DNA of 64,000 bases, taken from contig NZ_CP133078.1 in assembly GCF_030908465.1 (NCBI RefSeq), positions 2,976,001 through 3,040,000 of the forward strand, in the 5' to 3' direction. Position 1 is the first letter of the stretch, and every line of letters begins with the position of its first letter. The translations under genes were made by a program, and so were the position numbers. Of the stretch, positions 9,057 to 17,112 are shown piece after piece. The notes beneath the pieces are model-generated. The model saw only the letters and a list, made by a program, of their open reading frames with translations, did no database searches and was not told the origin of the DNA. The DNA is from Anaerotignum sp. MB30-C6. Its GTDB lineage: Bacteria; Bacillota; Clostridia; Lachnospirales; Anaerotignaceae.

Positions 9057-11036
9057 TTACAGAAGGCTACCAAATGACATGAACAATGGTGCAAATACCA
9101 GAGATACAACTGTCATCAGCTTAATTAAAATGTTGATGGAAGGACCAGAAGTATCTTTGAAAGGGTCACCTACAGTGTCACCAACTACGGCTGCCTTATG
9201 AGCTTCGCTGCCCTTACCGCCGTGGTTGCCTTCTTCGATATACTTCTTCGCATTATCCCATGCGCCGCCGGCATTGGACATGAAAATCGCCATCAATACG
9301 CCTGTTACCAAGGAACCAGCCAACAAACCGCCCAAAGCTGATGTACCCAAAAGCAACCCAACAACCAAAGGTGCTGCAACTGCCATGATACCAGGAACCA
9401 TCATTTCTTTTAATGCTGCTGTTGTAGAAATTTCAACGCATTTTTTGTAGTCAGGTTTTGCAGTACCTTCCATAATGCCAGGGATGCTGCGGAACTGACG
9501 TCTTACTTCTTCAATCATTTCGAATGCCGCTTTACCTACAGACTGCATTGTAAATGCAGAGAAAAGGAAAGGAAGCATACCACCGATGAACAAACCAATG
9601 ATTACTCTAGGCTCAAGGATAGAGATTTCTGTCAAACCAACAGATTCTGCGTAGGACACGAACAGTGCCAACGCTGTCAAAGCAGCAGAACCGATGGCGA
9701 AACCTTTACCCATAGCTGCTGTTGTGTTACCAACTGCATCCAGCTTGTCTGTAATGTTTCTTACAGAATGGTCCAAACCACTCATCTCAGCAATACCACC
9801 AGCATTGTCAGCGATAGGGCCGTAAGCGTCAACTGCTACTGTAATACCTGTTGTGGAAAGCATACCAACAGCCGCCAAAGCGATGCCGTAAAGACCAGAA
9901 ACAGAGTAAGCTATAAAAATACCAATTACAATTAAAACAATGGGAATAGCTGTGGATTCCATACCAACAGCCAAACCGCTGATGATTGTTGTTGCAGGGC
10001 CTGTTTCAGACTGATCCGCAATTTTCTTTACGGATTTATAATCGCCGGAAGTATAAACTTCTGTGATAACACCAATCAAAAGACCTACAATCAAACCTGC
10101 AACAATGGCAATACCCGCTTGCATGTTCCCAAAGAACAAATAACTCAAAACAAAAGAAGCAATTGCAACCAAAACCGCCGCAGAATAAGAACCTGTTTTC
10201 AATGCTTTGTGAGGGTTGGAGTTTTCATCGCCCTTAACAAAGAAACTACCGATAATGGAAGCCAAAATACCAACTGCTGCCAACACTAAGGGGAATACTG
10301 CGCCTTCCACCTGGAAGTAAAGAACACCCAAAGTGATTGCGGAAATAATGGAACCAACATAAGACTCGAAAAGATCCGCACCCATACCTGCAACGTCACC
10401 TACGTTATCGCCTACGTTATCTGCGATAACTGCAGGGTTACGAGGATCGTCTTCTGGGATACCAGCTTCAACCTTACCTACCAAGTCAGCACCAACGTCA
10501 GCAGCCTTTGTGTAAATACCACCGCCAACACGACCGAATAAAGCGATAGAAGATGCACCCAAACCAAAACCAAATAAAATGTTTGCATTTTGGGTTAATA
10601 CATAAATTGCACCAACACCTAACAAGCCAAGGCCAACTACGGACATGCCCATTACAGCACCGCCGCTAAATGCGATAGAAAGGGCTCTATTCATACCGCC
10701 AACTCTAGCTGCGTTTGCAGTTCTAACGTTTGCCTTTGTAGCAACAGACATACCGAAGTACCCAGCAAGGGTAGATAAAACTGCACCGAACAAGAAGCAA
10801 ACTGCTGTCATCCAGTCTACGCCAAAGCCGATTAAAACAAATAATACTGCTGCAAAAATAACTAAAATACGGTACTCTGCCTTCAAGAAAGCATTTGCAC
10901 CTTCTCTGATGGCAGCTGCAATTTCTACCATACGTTCTGTACCTTCTTCTTCGCGGTTAACTCTGCCCGCAAGAACAAAGGCGAACACCAGCGCAAGTAC
11001 ACCAAATACAGGCGCCAAGTACATCAAGTTTTCCAT
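9057..11036 (-). CDS. hppA: Membrane-bound ion-pumping pyrophosphatase
   Basis: A 659-residue integral membrane pyrophosphatase with about 16 hydrophobic helices. It hydrolyses pyrophosphate and pumps H+ or Na+ outward. The catalytic segment is present ([19 protein letters not shown], then NVGDNVGD). At the position that separates the K+-dependent from the K+-independent class the sequence is [10 protein letters not shown]; Ala rather than Lys after GNTT marks the K+-dependent class. Whether it moves Na+, H+ or both cannot be read with confidence. It is monocistronic, preceded by an unusual structured leader. In fermenting anaerobes the enzyme recovers energy from biosynthetic pyrophosphate. 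Confidence 0.96.
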   Translation of the reverse strand: MENLMYLAPVFGVLALVFAFVLAGRVNREEEGTERMVEIAAAIREGANAFLKAEYRILVIFAAVLFVLIGFGVDWMTAVCFLFGAVLSTLAGYFGMSVATKANVRTANAARVGGMNRALSIAFSGGAVMGMSVVGLGLLGVGAIYVLTQNANILFGFGLGASSIALFGRVGGGIYTKAADVGADLVGKVEAGIPEDDPRNPAVIADNVGDNVGDVAGMGADLFESYVGSIISAITLGVLYFQVEGAVFPLVLAAVGILASIIGSFFVKGDENSNPHKALKTGSYSAAVLVAIASFVLSYLFFGNMQAGIAIVAGLIVGLLIGVITEVYTSGDYKSVKKIADQSETGPATTIISGLAVGMESTAIPIVLIVIGIFIAYSVSGLYGIALAAVGMLSTTGITVAVDAYGPIADNAGGIAEMSGLDHSVRNITDKLDAVGNTTAAMGKGFAIGSAALTALALFVSYAESVGLTEISILEPRVIIGLFIGGMLPFLFSAFTMQSVGKAAFEMIEEVRRQFRSIPGIMEGTAKPDYKKCVEISTTAALKEMMVPGIMAVAAPLVVGLLLGTSALGGLLAGSLVTGVLMAIFMSNAGGAWDNAKKYIEEGNHGGKGSEAHKAAVVGDTVGDPFKDTSGPSINILIKLMTVVSLVFAPLFMSFGSLL

Positions 11037-11094
11037 GATTAAATCCCCCTGTTTCTCTTTTGAATTGATATTAAATTATAGTTATTATTTCCAC

Positions 11095-11277
11095 CCGATC
11101 AAAAAATCGGAATAACAAAACCCGACCGCCACAATATGAACTCATGAGCAAACGATTGTCCGTTAATAAAATGACAAAGGCACCGCCCTATCGTCTGCTA
11201 TGGTTAGCCCTGTCCCTAGCAGAGTTGAGTGCAGTATCCGCTGCATGCATTCTTGCTTTAGCCTCATTCTGTCCCAC
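11095..11277 (-). promoter_or_regulatory. Candidate structured leader RNA (riboswitch-like) of hppA
   Basis: A GC-rich stretch in AT-rich surroundings, beginning about ten bases after a promoter -10 box. On the minus strand a closing helix (AATGA plus GGC at 11261-11268, paired with 11170-11174 and 11179-11181) encloses two hairpins: TGCAG/CTGCA at 11230-11245 and CTGCTA/TAGCAG at 11195-11222. This makes a three-way junction. Downstream, TCGG/CCGA followed by TTTTTT (11125-11101) can form a weak terminator, while CCGAT/ATCGG (11110-11095) would compete with it. I do not recognise the class. Folding was done by eye only. Confidence 0.5.
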
Positions 11278-11282
11278 GCACT

Positions 11283-11312
11283 AGTATAAACGATTTGTTT
11301 AATAAAAATCAA
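11283..11312 (-). promoter_or_regulatory. Promoter of the hppA leader
   Basis: On the minus strand TTGATT (11312-11307) and TATACT (11288-11283) are separated by 18 bases. Transcription would start near 11276, just before the structured leader. Confidence 0.65.
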
Positions 11313-11423
11313 CCCTTTCAACCGTACATATCCATAATTTTTCAAAAAATTTTGCTAAATTCGAATAATTTTATGCATAAAAATTAAAAATACAAAAAAA
11401 TCTTCTAAATTTCTACAATATTT

Positions 11424-11462
11424 ATAAAAAAATAACGTGATGAAGGGATTCATCACGTTATT
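11424..11462 (-). terminator. Terminator of the AEC transporter gene
   Basis: A perfect 14-bp stem (11431-11444 with 11449-11462) and four-base loop, followed by TTTTT on the minus strand. It begins six bases after the stop codon. Confidence 0.92.
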
Positions 11463-11467
11463 CATTC

Positions 11468-12400
11468 TTATGCTGTGCATAATAATTCTGCAACCAAAGG
11501 TAAGGTGATTACAGATAAAATTGTAGAAACAAAAACATACTCCGATGCACGCTTTTCGTCGTTCCCATAAAGCTCTGCAAAAGAGGGCAGCGCAGCAGCC
11601 GCTGGAGTTCCCATAAGAACCACCAAAACATTCAAGGCCATCCCGCCCAAAAACATCCCAGCAACTAACTTTGTCATGATGGGCATTACAATTAGTGTCA
11701 AGAAGCTAAAAAGATACACCACTTTGTCCTTAAATATCTCCCGCACATTCGCCGCCGCCAATAAGGTACCAATATAAAGCATAGATAAACAAACGGTTGT
11801 ATTGGCAGAAAATAGTAATGCGTCATAAATTGGTGAAGGCAAAGCAATAGAGTTCACAAAACAGAAGACGCCGATGATTGCAGAAAGACAAATTAAATTT
11901 AAAAATGCCTCCTTCATCATCCTGCCAAAAGACTTCTTGTTTTCCCCTCCTAAGCCGAATAAGAAAGAGCAAGCAGTAAATAAAAAAACATTACATGTAA
12001 ACATTACCGCCACACAGAAAATCAAGCCTTCTTCACCATACATTGCCATAATTAAAGGCTGTCCCATAAAGATAACGTTGCTGTAAACGCCTCCTCCAGA
12101 AAAAAGCCCCACCTGGCTTAGGCTCATTTTCTTCATCTTGCCTATGACAAAAAACATCAAAGCCCCAAGGCAACACACGAAAAAAGTTACGCCGCAAGTC
12201 TTTAAAAATCCCATGAAAATTTCAGTTGAATACTCTCTCTGCATCAATATGATCATATTACATGGAACTGCTACACGGGTTAATACAATGGATAATCCCT
12301 TTGCATTTGCCGTTGATAGGTACTTCATTTTTTGCAGAATAATCCCAATGATCATTAAAATGACCATAGTGAGTAACTGCAAAACAACAGGTATTGCCAT
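11468..12400 (-). CDS. AEC family transporter (auxin efflux carrier-like permease)
   Basis: A protein of 310 residues with about ten hydrophobic helices in the two five-helix blocks typical of the AEC/BART group, which exports or imports small organic acids. Characteristic parts are PVVLQLLTMVILMIIGIIL at the start and VLMGTPAAAALPSFAELYGND near the end. The frame is open 22 codons upstream, but ATG 12400 is chosen because it begins the first helix and has AAGAAGG eight bases before it. The substrate is unknown. It is monocistronic with a strong terminator. Confidence 0.85.
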   Translation of the reverse strand: MAIPVVLQLLTMVILMIIGIILQKMKYLSTANAKGLSIVLTRVAVPCNMIILMQREYSTEIFMGFLKTCGVTFFVCCLGALMFFVIGKMKKMSLSQVGLFSGGGVYSNVIFMGQPLIMAMYGEEGLIFCVAVMFTCNVFLFTACSFLFGLGGENKKSFGRMMKEAFLNLICLSAIIGVFCFVNSIALPSPIYDALLFSANTTVCLSMLYIGTLLAAANVREIFKDKVVYLFSFLTLIVMPIMTKLVAGMFLGGMALNVLVVLMGTPAAAALPSFAELYGNDEKRASEYVFVSTILSVITLPLVAELLCTA

Positions 12401-12534
12401 AACTCTAACCTTCTTCCCTCTAGAACTTGGTGGCTCTCCTCCCCTTAATTGAGAAGAACACCACAAATCCCTAAAAAAGGATTCATTTTTATATTCTAAA
12501 CGATAGGAATTATCTTTGCAATGTTTTCTTTTGA

Positions 12535-13083
12535 CTAAATACGACTTTTCAAACCTAGCCTTCTAAAAATAAAAATGGCTAACGTTGCCATGCTCCAGCC
12601 AAAAAATGCTCCAACCAAAACATCCGTAGGAAAATGAACACCCAAATACAGACGACTAAAGCCCATGAGAGAGGCAAAAATAAATGCAATGATGCCCCAT
12701 TTTTTATTCATGGTGTAAATTGCCGTAGCTGCAGCAAAGGACGCCGCAGTATGACCCGAGGGAAAGGAATAGTCCCCAAGATGGGCCACCAAGACTTCAT
12801 AACCCAGCAAATCATAGGGCCGAACCCTTGCCACCATTGGTTTAACCAGCACATTGCATAATAAAGCATTTAAGGCCAAAGAAAGTCCCAACAAAAACCC
12901 CCATGTCCTCCATGGGTACTTTCTGTTCCCTAGTAAAAGAAAAATAGCCGTTAGGGCAATCCAAACGAATCCTACATCTCCCAACTTCGAAATAAACATC
13001 ATCGGTTTATCCAACCATGGACTGCAAAAAACATCTCTCAACCCCGTTAAAACTTCAATATCTAATGATTGCAACCACGCCAT
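12535..13083 (-). CDS. PAP2 superfamily membrane phosphatase
   Basis: A protein of about 182 residues with the three catalytic motifs of the type 2 phosphatidic acid phosphatases: KPMVARVRP, SFPSGHTAAS and SRLYLGVHFPTDV. Five to six membrane helices surround them. Likely substrates are undecaprenyl pyrophosphate or other lipid phosphates; the motifs do not tell which. The frame extends upstream to a TTG at 13119 inside mntP, without a ribosome site. ATG 13083, eleven bases downstream of the mntP stop codon, is preferred and suggests translational coupling. Its own ribosome site is weak (AGAAG). Confidence 0.85.
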   Translation of the reverse strand: MAWLQSLDIEVLTGLRDVFCSPWLDKPMMFISKLGDVGFVWIALTAIFLLLGNRKYPWRTWGFLLGLSLALNALLCNVLVKPMVARVRPYDLLGYEVLVAHLGDYSFPSGHTAASFAAATAIYTMNKKWGIIAFIFASLMGFSRLYLGVHFPTDVLVGAFFGWSMATLAIFIFRRLGLKSRI

Positions 13084-13093
13084 AACTTCTGTA

Positions 13094-13663
13094 TTAACCC
13101 CCAAAAAATAAACTCTCAACTAAAATTTTTGTGCCTATTAAAATTAACACAACGCCACCCAAAATTTCAGCCTTTGCTTGAAGTTTGTCTCCCAAACATC
13201 TCCCAGCCCATGCACCAAGACAAGAAATCACAAAGGATACAATTCCAATGACTATTGCAGCATGGAGGATGTTAATATCAAGTATTGCAAAACTTATCCC
13301 AACTGCCAATGCGTCAATGCTGGTGGCAACCGCTTGCAAAATAAGCATTTTATTCGTGAGGATACTTTCGCATTTGGCTCCATCTTCATCGCCCTTTAAG
13401 CTTTCACGAATCATATTCAGTCCAATAATGAGCAATAAGATAAACGCAATCCAATGATCTACCGCCTCTATGTAGGTTTTTACACTACTGCCCAATACCC
13501 AACCAATCACAGGCATTAGAAACTGAAAGCCACCAAAATAAGCAGCCTGTCTTATTGCATCCTTTTGTCCAAACCCTCTTACACAAACCCCGTTAGAAAT
13601 GGATACCGCAAAGGCATCCATAGCCAAACTCACCGCAACCAATAAAATTGTAACAAATTCCAA
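13094..13663 (-). CDS. mntP: Manganese efflux pump MntP
   Basis: A protein of 189 residues with six membrane helices in two repeats of three. The conserved Asp motifs SLAMDAFAVSIS and ATSIDALAVGISF mark the repeats. It exports Mn2+. The start is TTG at 13663, with GGAGG eight bases upstream; the ATG codons further up give an unlikely polar extension. It is cotranscribed with the PAP2 gene. A promoter lies upstream, but the leader of about 40 bases is too short for the Mn2+-sensing yybP-ykoY riboswitch that controls many mntP genes. Confidence 0.92.
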   Translation of the reverse strand: MEFVTILLVAVSLAMDAFAVSISNGVCVRGFGQKDAIRQAAYFGGFQFLMPVIGWVLGSSVKTYIEAVDHWIAFILLLIIGLNMIRESLKGDEDGAKCESILTNKMLILQAVATSIDALAVGISFAILDINILHAAIVIGIVSFVISCLGAWAGRCLGDKLQAKAEILGGVVLILIGTKILVESLFFGG

Positions 13664-13712
13664 AGTCGTTTCCTCCAATCTTTTGGTAAGGCAAAAAGCC
13701 TTCAGTGGTGTA

Positions 13713-13741
13713 AATATAACACAGCCTCTTTTCATGGTCAA
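13713..13741 (-). promoter_or_regulatory. Promoter of mntP-PAP2
   Basis: TTGACC (13741-13736) and TATATT (13718-13713) are separated by 17 bases on the minus strand. Confidence 0.65.
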
Positions 13742-13889
13742 CAAATAAAAAGCCTAGTGTCCACTATATTATTAAATTTTATGACAGTCGAAACGTAAAA
13801 GTACATACAGTTTTTCTTATCCTTCTTCCATGTAATAAACTCAGTATTTACAAATATAAAAATTTTATGAATTCCTCCTTTAAAAATTA

Positions 13890-13927
13890 AAAAAAGGGCT
13901 GTTGCTGATAAAACAGCAATAACCCTT
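13890..13927 (-). terminator. Terminator of the ECF S-component gene
   Basis: AAGGGCTGTTGCTG pairs imperfectly with CAGCAATAACCCTT across a short loop, with T-rich sequence on both sides, so it may act in both directions. Confidence 0.8.
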
Positions 13928-13959
13928 TTTTCAATAACGATAACTCTCTTCTGTTGTCC

Positions 13960-14484
13960 TTATCGGGATAAAACATACTTATAAATTTTCGCCCTATGAA
14001 ATGCAATACCAACTACAACAAAAATGGCGAAACCTGAAAACCCTTGAATTATATTTTCCGGAATAGACACAGCTGCTACTGCGAAGCTGCTCTTCAAAAT
14101 ACCGCCGCCAATAAAATATCCAAAAACCATCCAGATGATTCCTAATACCGATGCCAGCATATTCCGATAAGTAATGAATTTCTCGTTTTTCTCGGAAAAA
14201 GATGCAACCTTTCCGATTAAATATCCCATAATCCCTTTGATGATAAAGGTAAATAATGCCCAATGCGCATAGCCACTTAAAATATCTGCCAAAGCAGATC
14301 CAACACCACCGGCAACCATACCATATCTGGCACCAAAGAATACACTAATCAGCAATATCATGCTATCGCCTAAGTGAATATAGCCTTGGGTAGCCGAAAC
14401 GGGTATTTGAAATATCATGGTGCTTACGGCAACCAGGGCCACCAATAACCCTTGAATACATACCTCTTTTGTTGACATTTTCAT
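13960..14484 (-). CDS. ECF transporter S component
   Basis: A 174-residue membrane protein with five to six helices, resembling the substrate-binding S components of energy-coupling-factor vitamin transporters. The segment GYIHLGDSMILL followed by FFGARYGMVAGGVGSALADI is typical. No ATPase or EcfT genes lie nearby, so it would share a common ECF module encoded elsewhere. The vitamin cannot be named from sequence, and no TPP, FMN or other vitamin riboswitch is seen upstream. GGAGGG precedes the ATG by about eleven bases. Confidence 0.82.
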   Translation of the reverse strand: MKMSTKEVCIQGLLVALVAVSTMIFQIPVSATQGYIHLGDSMILLISVFFGARYGMVAGGVGSALADILSGYAHWALFTFIIKGIMGYLIGKVASFSEKNEKFITYRNMLASVLGIIWMVFGYFIGGGILKSSFAVAAVSIPENIIQGFSGFAIFVVVGIAFHRAKIYKYVLSR

Positions 14485-14569
14485 TGTGTATCACACCCTC
14501 CTATTTGTTAATAAAAGGTTATCATATGTCGTCTTTTCTGACTAGATACTCAAGGGTAAAAAACAAGAA

Positions 14570-14609
14570 TTGTAGGGGTACACTTTCCATTATTGTATGG
14601 GTACACTTT
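14570..14609. repeat. Two direct copies of a 17-base repeat
   Basis: TTGTAGGGGTACACTTT (14570-14586) and TTGTATGGGTACACTTT (14593-14609) differ at one base and are 23 bases apart. Repeated subterminal boxes like this occur at the ends of some IS21-family elements; no transposase is present. They lie 18 bases from the tRNA-Val gene. Confidence 0.5.
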
Positions 14610-14626
14610 TTGGGGCAAAAAAAGAA

Positions 14627-14699
14627 TGGAAGTTACAGGGCTCGAACCTGTGACCCTCTGCTTGTAAGGCAGATGCTCTCCCAGCTGAGCTAAACTTCC
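14627..14699 (-). tRNA. tRNA-Val (anticodon TAC)
   Basis: A 73-base cloverleaf. The acceptor stem GGAAGTT pairs with AACTTCC, the anticodon loop is CTTACAA, and the T arm holds GGTTCGAGCC. The discriminator is A and CCA is not encoded. Confidence 0.95.
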
Positions 14700-14728
14700 A
14701 TGCTTAAGCAAAATTAATATTTTATTCT

Positions 14729-14800
14729 TGACCCGTAAGGGAATCGAACCCTTGTTTCAGCCGTGAGAGGGCCGCGTCTTGACCGCTTGACCAACGGGCC
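14729..14800 (-). tRNA. tRNA-Glu (anticodon CTC)
   Basis: A 72-base cloverleaf with acceptor GGCCCGT/ACGGGTC and anticodon loop CTCTCAC, giving anticodon CTC for GAG codons. CCA is not encoded. Most Firmicutes rely mainly on the TTC species; this would be an additional isoacceptor. Confidence 0.9.
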
Positions 14801-14811
14801 GAAAAAGCTAA

Positions 14812-14885
14812 TAGCGGAGGAGGGATTTGAACCCCCGACACTGCGGGTATGAACCGCATGCTCTAGCCAACTGAGCTACTCCGCC
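14812..14885 (-). tRNA. tRNA-Met, elongator type (anticodon CAT)
   Basis: A 74-base cloverleaf with anticodon loop TTCATAC. The G1-U72 wobble and the GGCGGAG start match the elongator tRNA-Met of Bacillus rather than the initiator or the lysidine-type tRNA-Ile. CCA is not encoded. Confidence 0.9.
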
Positions 14886-14949
14886 ACAAGTCGACCCGTT
14901 AATTATACCCATTCCGCTAAAAGTTGTCAAGACTTTTTTTCCTTTAATT

Positions 14950-15279
14950 TTACTGCCCTCTGTTTATGTACAAAACCTCGTTTGGTTTTATCATGCCTAA
15001 CTGCTCTCTTGCAATTTGCTCTATGTAGCTATCACTATTATAATACTCCTTGCGGTTTTCGTACTCTTCTTGCTTTTGCTGTTCGTCTTGAATTTGGGAT
15101 GCAATCTCCTGCCGCTCCTGTCTAATCAACTCATAAGCCTTGGCTTGGCTGGCAATGCCAAACCCTACGGCGCAAACGAAAACACTTAAAAATACACGAA
15201 CAAATATCTTATCCATTCTTCGTGTCTTTTTTACCTTTCTTTCTCTTGGCTCGCCCTTTTGCCTTCCTTTTTTGCTCAT
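14950..15279 (-). CDS. divIC: Septum formation initiator DivIC/FtsB family protein
   Basis: A protein of 109 residues with a basic cytoplasmic N-terminus, one membrane helix (VFLSVFVCAVGFGIASQA), an extracellular coiled coil (ELIRQERQEIASQIQDEQQK) and the usual C-terminal IAREQLGMIKPNEVLYI. It works in the DivIB-DivIC-FtsL complex that activates septal wall synthesis. It overlaps the end of yabQ by about 70 bases if ATG 15279 is the start. A second candidate, ATG 15216, would overlap yabQ by only eight bases. The longer form keeps the basic N-terminus common in the family. Confidence 0.88.
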   Translation of the reverse strand: MSKKGRQKGEPRERKVKKTRRMDKIFVRVFLSVFVCAVGFGIASQAKAYELIRQERQEIASQIQDEQQKQEEYENRKEYYNSDSYIEQIAREQLGMIKPNEVLYINRGQ

Positions 15280-15811
15280 TGAGGTTGTCACCACTTTTCC
15301 GTTTCTTTCTTACTGCTATGCGCCAATCTCTCCTAATAGCGTTTAGTTTAATTTTTGCATAAAAGTTACAGGAATGCAATACTTTTTTCTTGATCTTACC
15401 GCAAAAACGCCCTGTTTTCCGCAAAGGTCTACGAATAACAAGATAAACCAATCGAAAAGGTGTCATTATTATTGTAAACAACAAAAAAAGGACTTTTTTC
15501 ACCATGTAAATAACCCGATCACTAATGGCAAGCACCAAATGGCTTAACGTGAGAAAGTATAGTCCCATTCCTCCAAACATCCCTAGTATGGCAAAAAATC
15601 GGATTTCCCCAGCATTTGCCCCAAGCATAACGGCAAATACAAAAAAAATAGCAGCCAGCCAAAAAATCCCATCCTCCAACTGCACCCAAAGGCGTTTGTG
15701 AGGAATTATATGGCGGAAAACCCTTAGGCAGTCATAGACCAAGCCTAAGGCACCTCCCAATATCACAGTCAACAGAAACAACTGCGCCTGCCCCTGTAAA
15801 GATAGTATCAT
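15209..15811 (-). CDS. yabQ: Spore cortex biosynthesis protein YabQ
   Basis: A 200-residue membrane protein with four hydrophobic helices in its first 115 residues and a very basic tail rich in Lys and Arg (KRKAKGRAKRKKGKK). YabQ is needed for cortex formation around the forespore in Bacillus. The motif LGGALGLVYDCLRVFR is typical. It starts 15 bases after the end of yabP and overlaps divIC, so yabP-yabQ-divIC form one operon. The order is conserved in Bacillus and clostridia and marks the organism as a spore former. Confidence 0.93.
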   Translation of the reverse strand: MILSLQGQAQLFLLTVILGGALGLVYDCLRVFRHIIPHKRLWVQLEDGIFWLAAIFFVFAVMLGANAGEIRFFAILGMFGGMGLYFLTLSHLVLAISDRVIYMVKKVLFLLFTIIMTPFRLVYLVIRRPLRKTGRFCGKIKKKVLHSCNFYAKIKLNAIRRDWRIAVRKKRKSGDNLNEQKRKAKGRAKRKKGKKDTKNG

Positions 15812-15826
15812 TACAATCTCCCCTTT

Positions 15827-16105
15827 TTATCGAAACAACTTCCCTAAAAAAGAATGTTTATCCGACAAAGCCCCATCAGAGTATGTAATACTATCAAATA
15901 AACCCTCTATGGTAACCTCCCCCTCATCCAGGTCCAGTTTGCCCATATGTAGCCCAGTCCCCTTTAACATCATCAATCCACATTCTGTCTCAAGCATTAC
16001 CCCTTCCTCATCAAAAGATAATACCTCTAAAACACCACCCATGCGAATGCGTTCCCGCTCTTCCATGGATACTGTATGTCTGCTTCGCTTTTTGTCCTCT
16101 GCCAT
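15827..16105 (-). CDS. yabP: Sporulation protein YabP
   Basis: A 92-residue soluble protein of the YabP/YqfC group, spore-associated proteins acting in the mother cell together with YabQ. Family features are ERIRMGGVLEVLSFDEEGV and TIEGLFDSITYSD. The frame is open 12 codons further upstream, but ATG 16105 has a perfect AGGAGG eight bases before it. It is the first gene of the yabP-yabQ-divIC operon. Confidence 0.93.
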   Translation of the reverse strand: MAEDKKRSRHTVSMEERERIRMGGVLEVLSFDEEGVMLETECGLMMLKGTGLHMGKLDLDEGEVTIEGLFDSITYSDGALSDKHSFLGKLFR

Positions 16106-16178
16106 AACATAAGCCTCCTGCATTTTATCGTCTGCTAACAATATATGTCCGTGGCAAAGCTTTTAGACTGTATAAGAA

Positions 16179-16208
16179 AACACCTTTTGCACAAAGACAA
16201 AAGGTGTT
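16179..16208 (-). terminator. Bidirectional hairpin between rqcP and yabP
   Basis: An 11-bp perfect stem (AACACCTTTTG at 16179-16189 with its complement at 16198-16208), with T-rich flanks in both directions. It should separate the rqcP transcript from yabP. Confidence 0.75.
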
Positions 16209-16363
16209 TTTATATAGACCATACTATAGATGGAGTTTTCTTTTCTACCTGATCCAGTGGCAACGAATTTGCTTGTCATTTCTCTACTGCCTTTCTATCA
16301 TTTTTGCTTCTTAGGGCTATATTCCAACACTTCACTTTTTAACATTGAAACCCTATCACTGGG

Positions 16364-16603
16364 TTAAACAGAACGATACATGGAGGTTGCATCCTCTTTG
16401 CGGGGAGACTCTTTTAGGCTTAACACTTCAACTTTTGTAGTGTTGCTGCCAAATTGAATCTCAATCACATCACCAATCTTCACTTCAACGCCTGCTTTTA
16501 CCACCTTACCGTTGATCATTACCCTTCCTGCATCACAAGCCTCATTGGCAATTGTTCTGCGTTTAATAATTCTTGAAACCTTAAGGAACTTATCAATACG
16601 CAA
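16364..16603 (-). CDS. rqcP: RNA-binding S4 domain protein RqcP (YabO)
   Basis: A 79-residue protein made almost entirely of an S4 domain (MRIDKFLKVSRIIKRRTIAN, then GRVMINGKVVKAG). In Bacillus RqcP works with RqcH on the large ribosomal subunit to add alanine tails to stalled chains. The start is TTG at 16603, with GGAGG seven bases upstream. It lies between hup and yabP, the same order as in Bacillus (yabN-yabO-yabP). Confidence 0.92.
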   Translation of the reverse strand: MRIDKFLKVSRIIKRRTIANEACDAGRVMINGKVVKAGVEVKIGDVIEIQFGSNTTKVEVLSLKESPRKEDATSMYRSV

Positions 16604-16740
16604 TGTACTTCCTCCCTCTTATGTTAATTAGTTTTAACCTTAATATAAGTAGTGCTTATTTCGACAAAATTCTAATAAAAGAAATGTGGAGCCTTTGCTT
16701 TTTCGAACATGTCGCACACCTTTATCTTAACTGGACCAAT

Positions 16741-16774
16741 AAAAAATATAAAGCGCCCTTCTCACGAAAGGCGC
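16741..16774 (-). terminator. Terminator of hup
   Basis: On the minus strand GCGCCTT pairs with AAGGGCGC and is followed by TTTATATTTTTT. Confidence 0.75.
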
Positions 16775-16792
16775 GTTATCGGCAAACGATAA

Positions 16793-17068
16793 TTATTTAT
16801 TAATTGCATCTTTCAGAGCTTTTCCAGCTTTGAATCTGGGAGCTTTGGAAGCAGGGATAGGCATTGCCGCACCTGTCTGAGGGTTTCTGCCTTCGCGAGC
16901 CGCTCTTTCTGCAACATCAAATGTACCAAAACCTACCAACTGTACTTTACCGTTGTTTGCAAGTTCTTCTGTTACTACATCTTCAAATGCTTTCAGAGCC
17001 TTTTCAGCATCCTTTTTACTCATTTCTGCCTTTTCCGCGATAGCCGCTACCAAATCAGATTTGTTCAT
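16793..17068 (-). CDS. hup: HU family DNA-binding protein
   Basis: A 91-residue HU protein, a dimeric nucleoid protein that bends DNA. The N-terminal helices (MNKSDLVAAIAEKAEMSKKD), the GFGTFDVAERAAREGRNPQT arm with its intercalating-Pro region, and the C-terminal PRFKAGKALKDAI are all present. The frame is open 16 codons upstream, but AGGAGG eight bases before ATG 17068 fixes the start. It follows mazG by 44 bases and is probably cotranscribed with it. Confidence 0.97.
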   Translation of the reverse strand: MNKSDLVAAIAEKAEMSKKDAEKALKAFEDVVTEELANNGKVQLVGFGTFDVAERAAREGRNPQTGAAMPIPASKAPRFKAGKALKDAINK

Positions 17069-17112
17069 TATAAATTCCTCCTCAATATAGTTCATTAAGT
17101 GTAATTTGGATC

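Noticed and set aside
11095..11277. Reading the hppA leader as a class I c-di-GMP riboswitch
   Set aside because: A short match (ACAGGGC-AACCAT) exists, and a GGDEF gene is in the window, but the rest of the conserved core and its tetraloop-receptor arrangement are absent.
11163..11345. A 60-codon frame over the hppA leader
   Set aside because: It spans the promoter and the structured leader, has no ribosome site and no family resemblance.
14812..14885. The G1-U72 pair in tRNA-Met as a defect or an initiator sign
   Set aside because: The elongator tRNA-Met of Bacillus has the same pair; the remaining features are elongator type.
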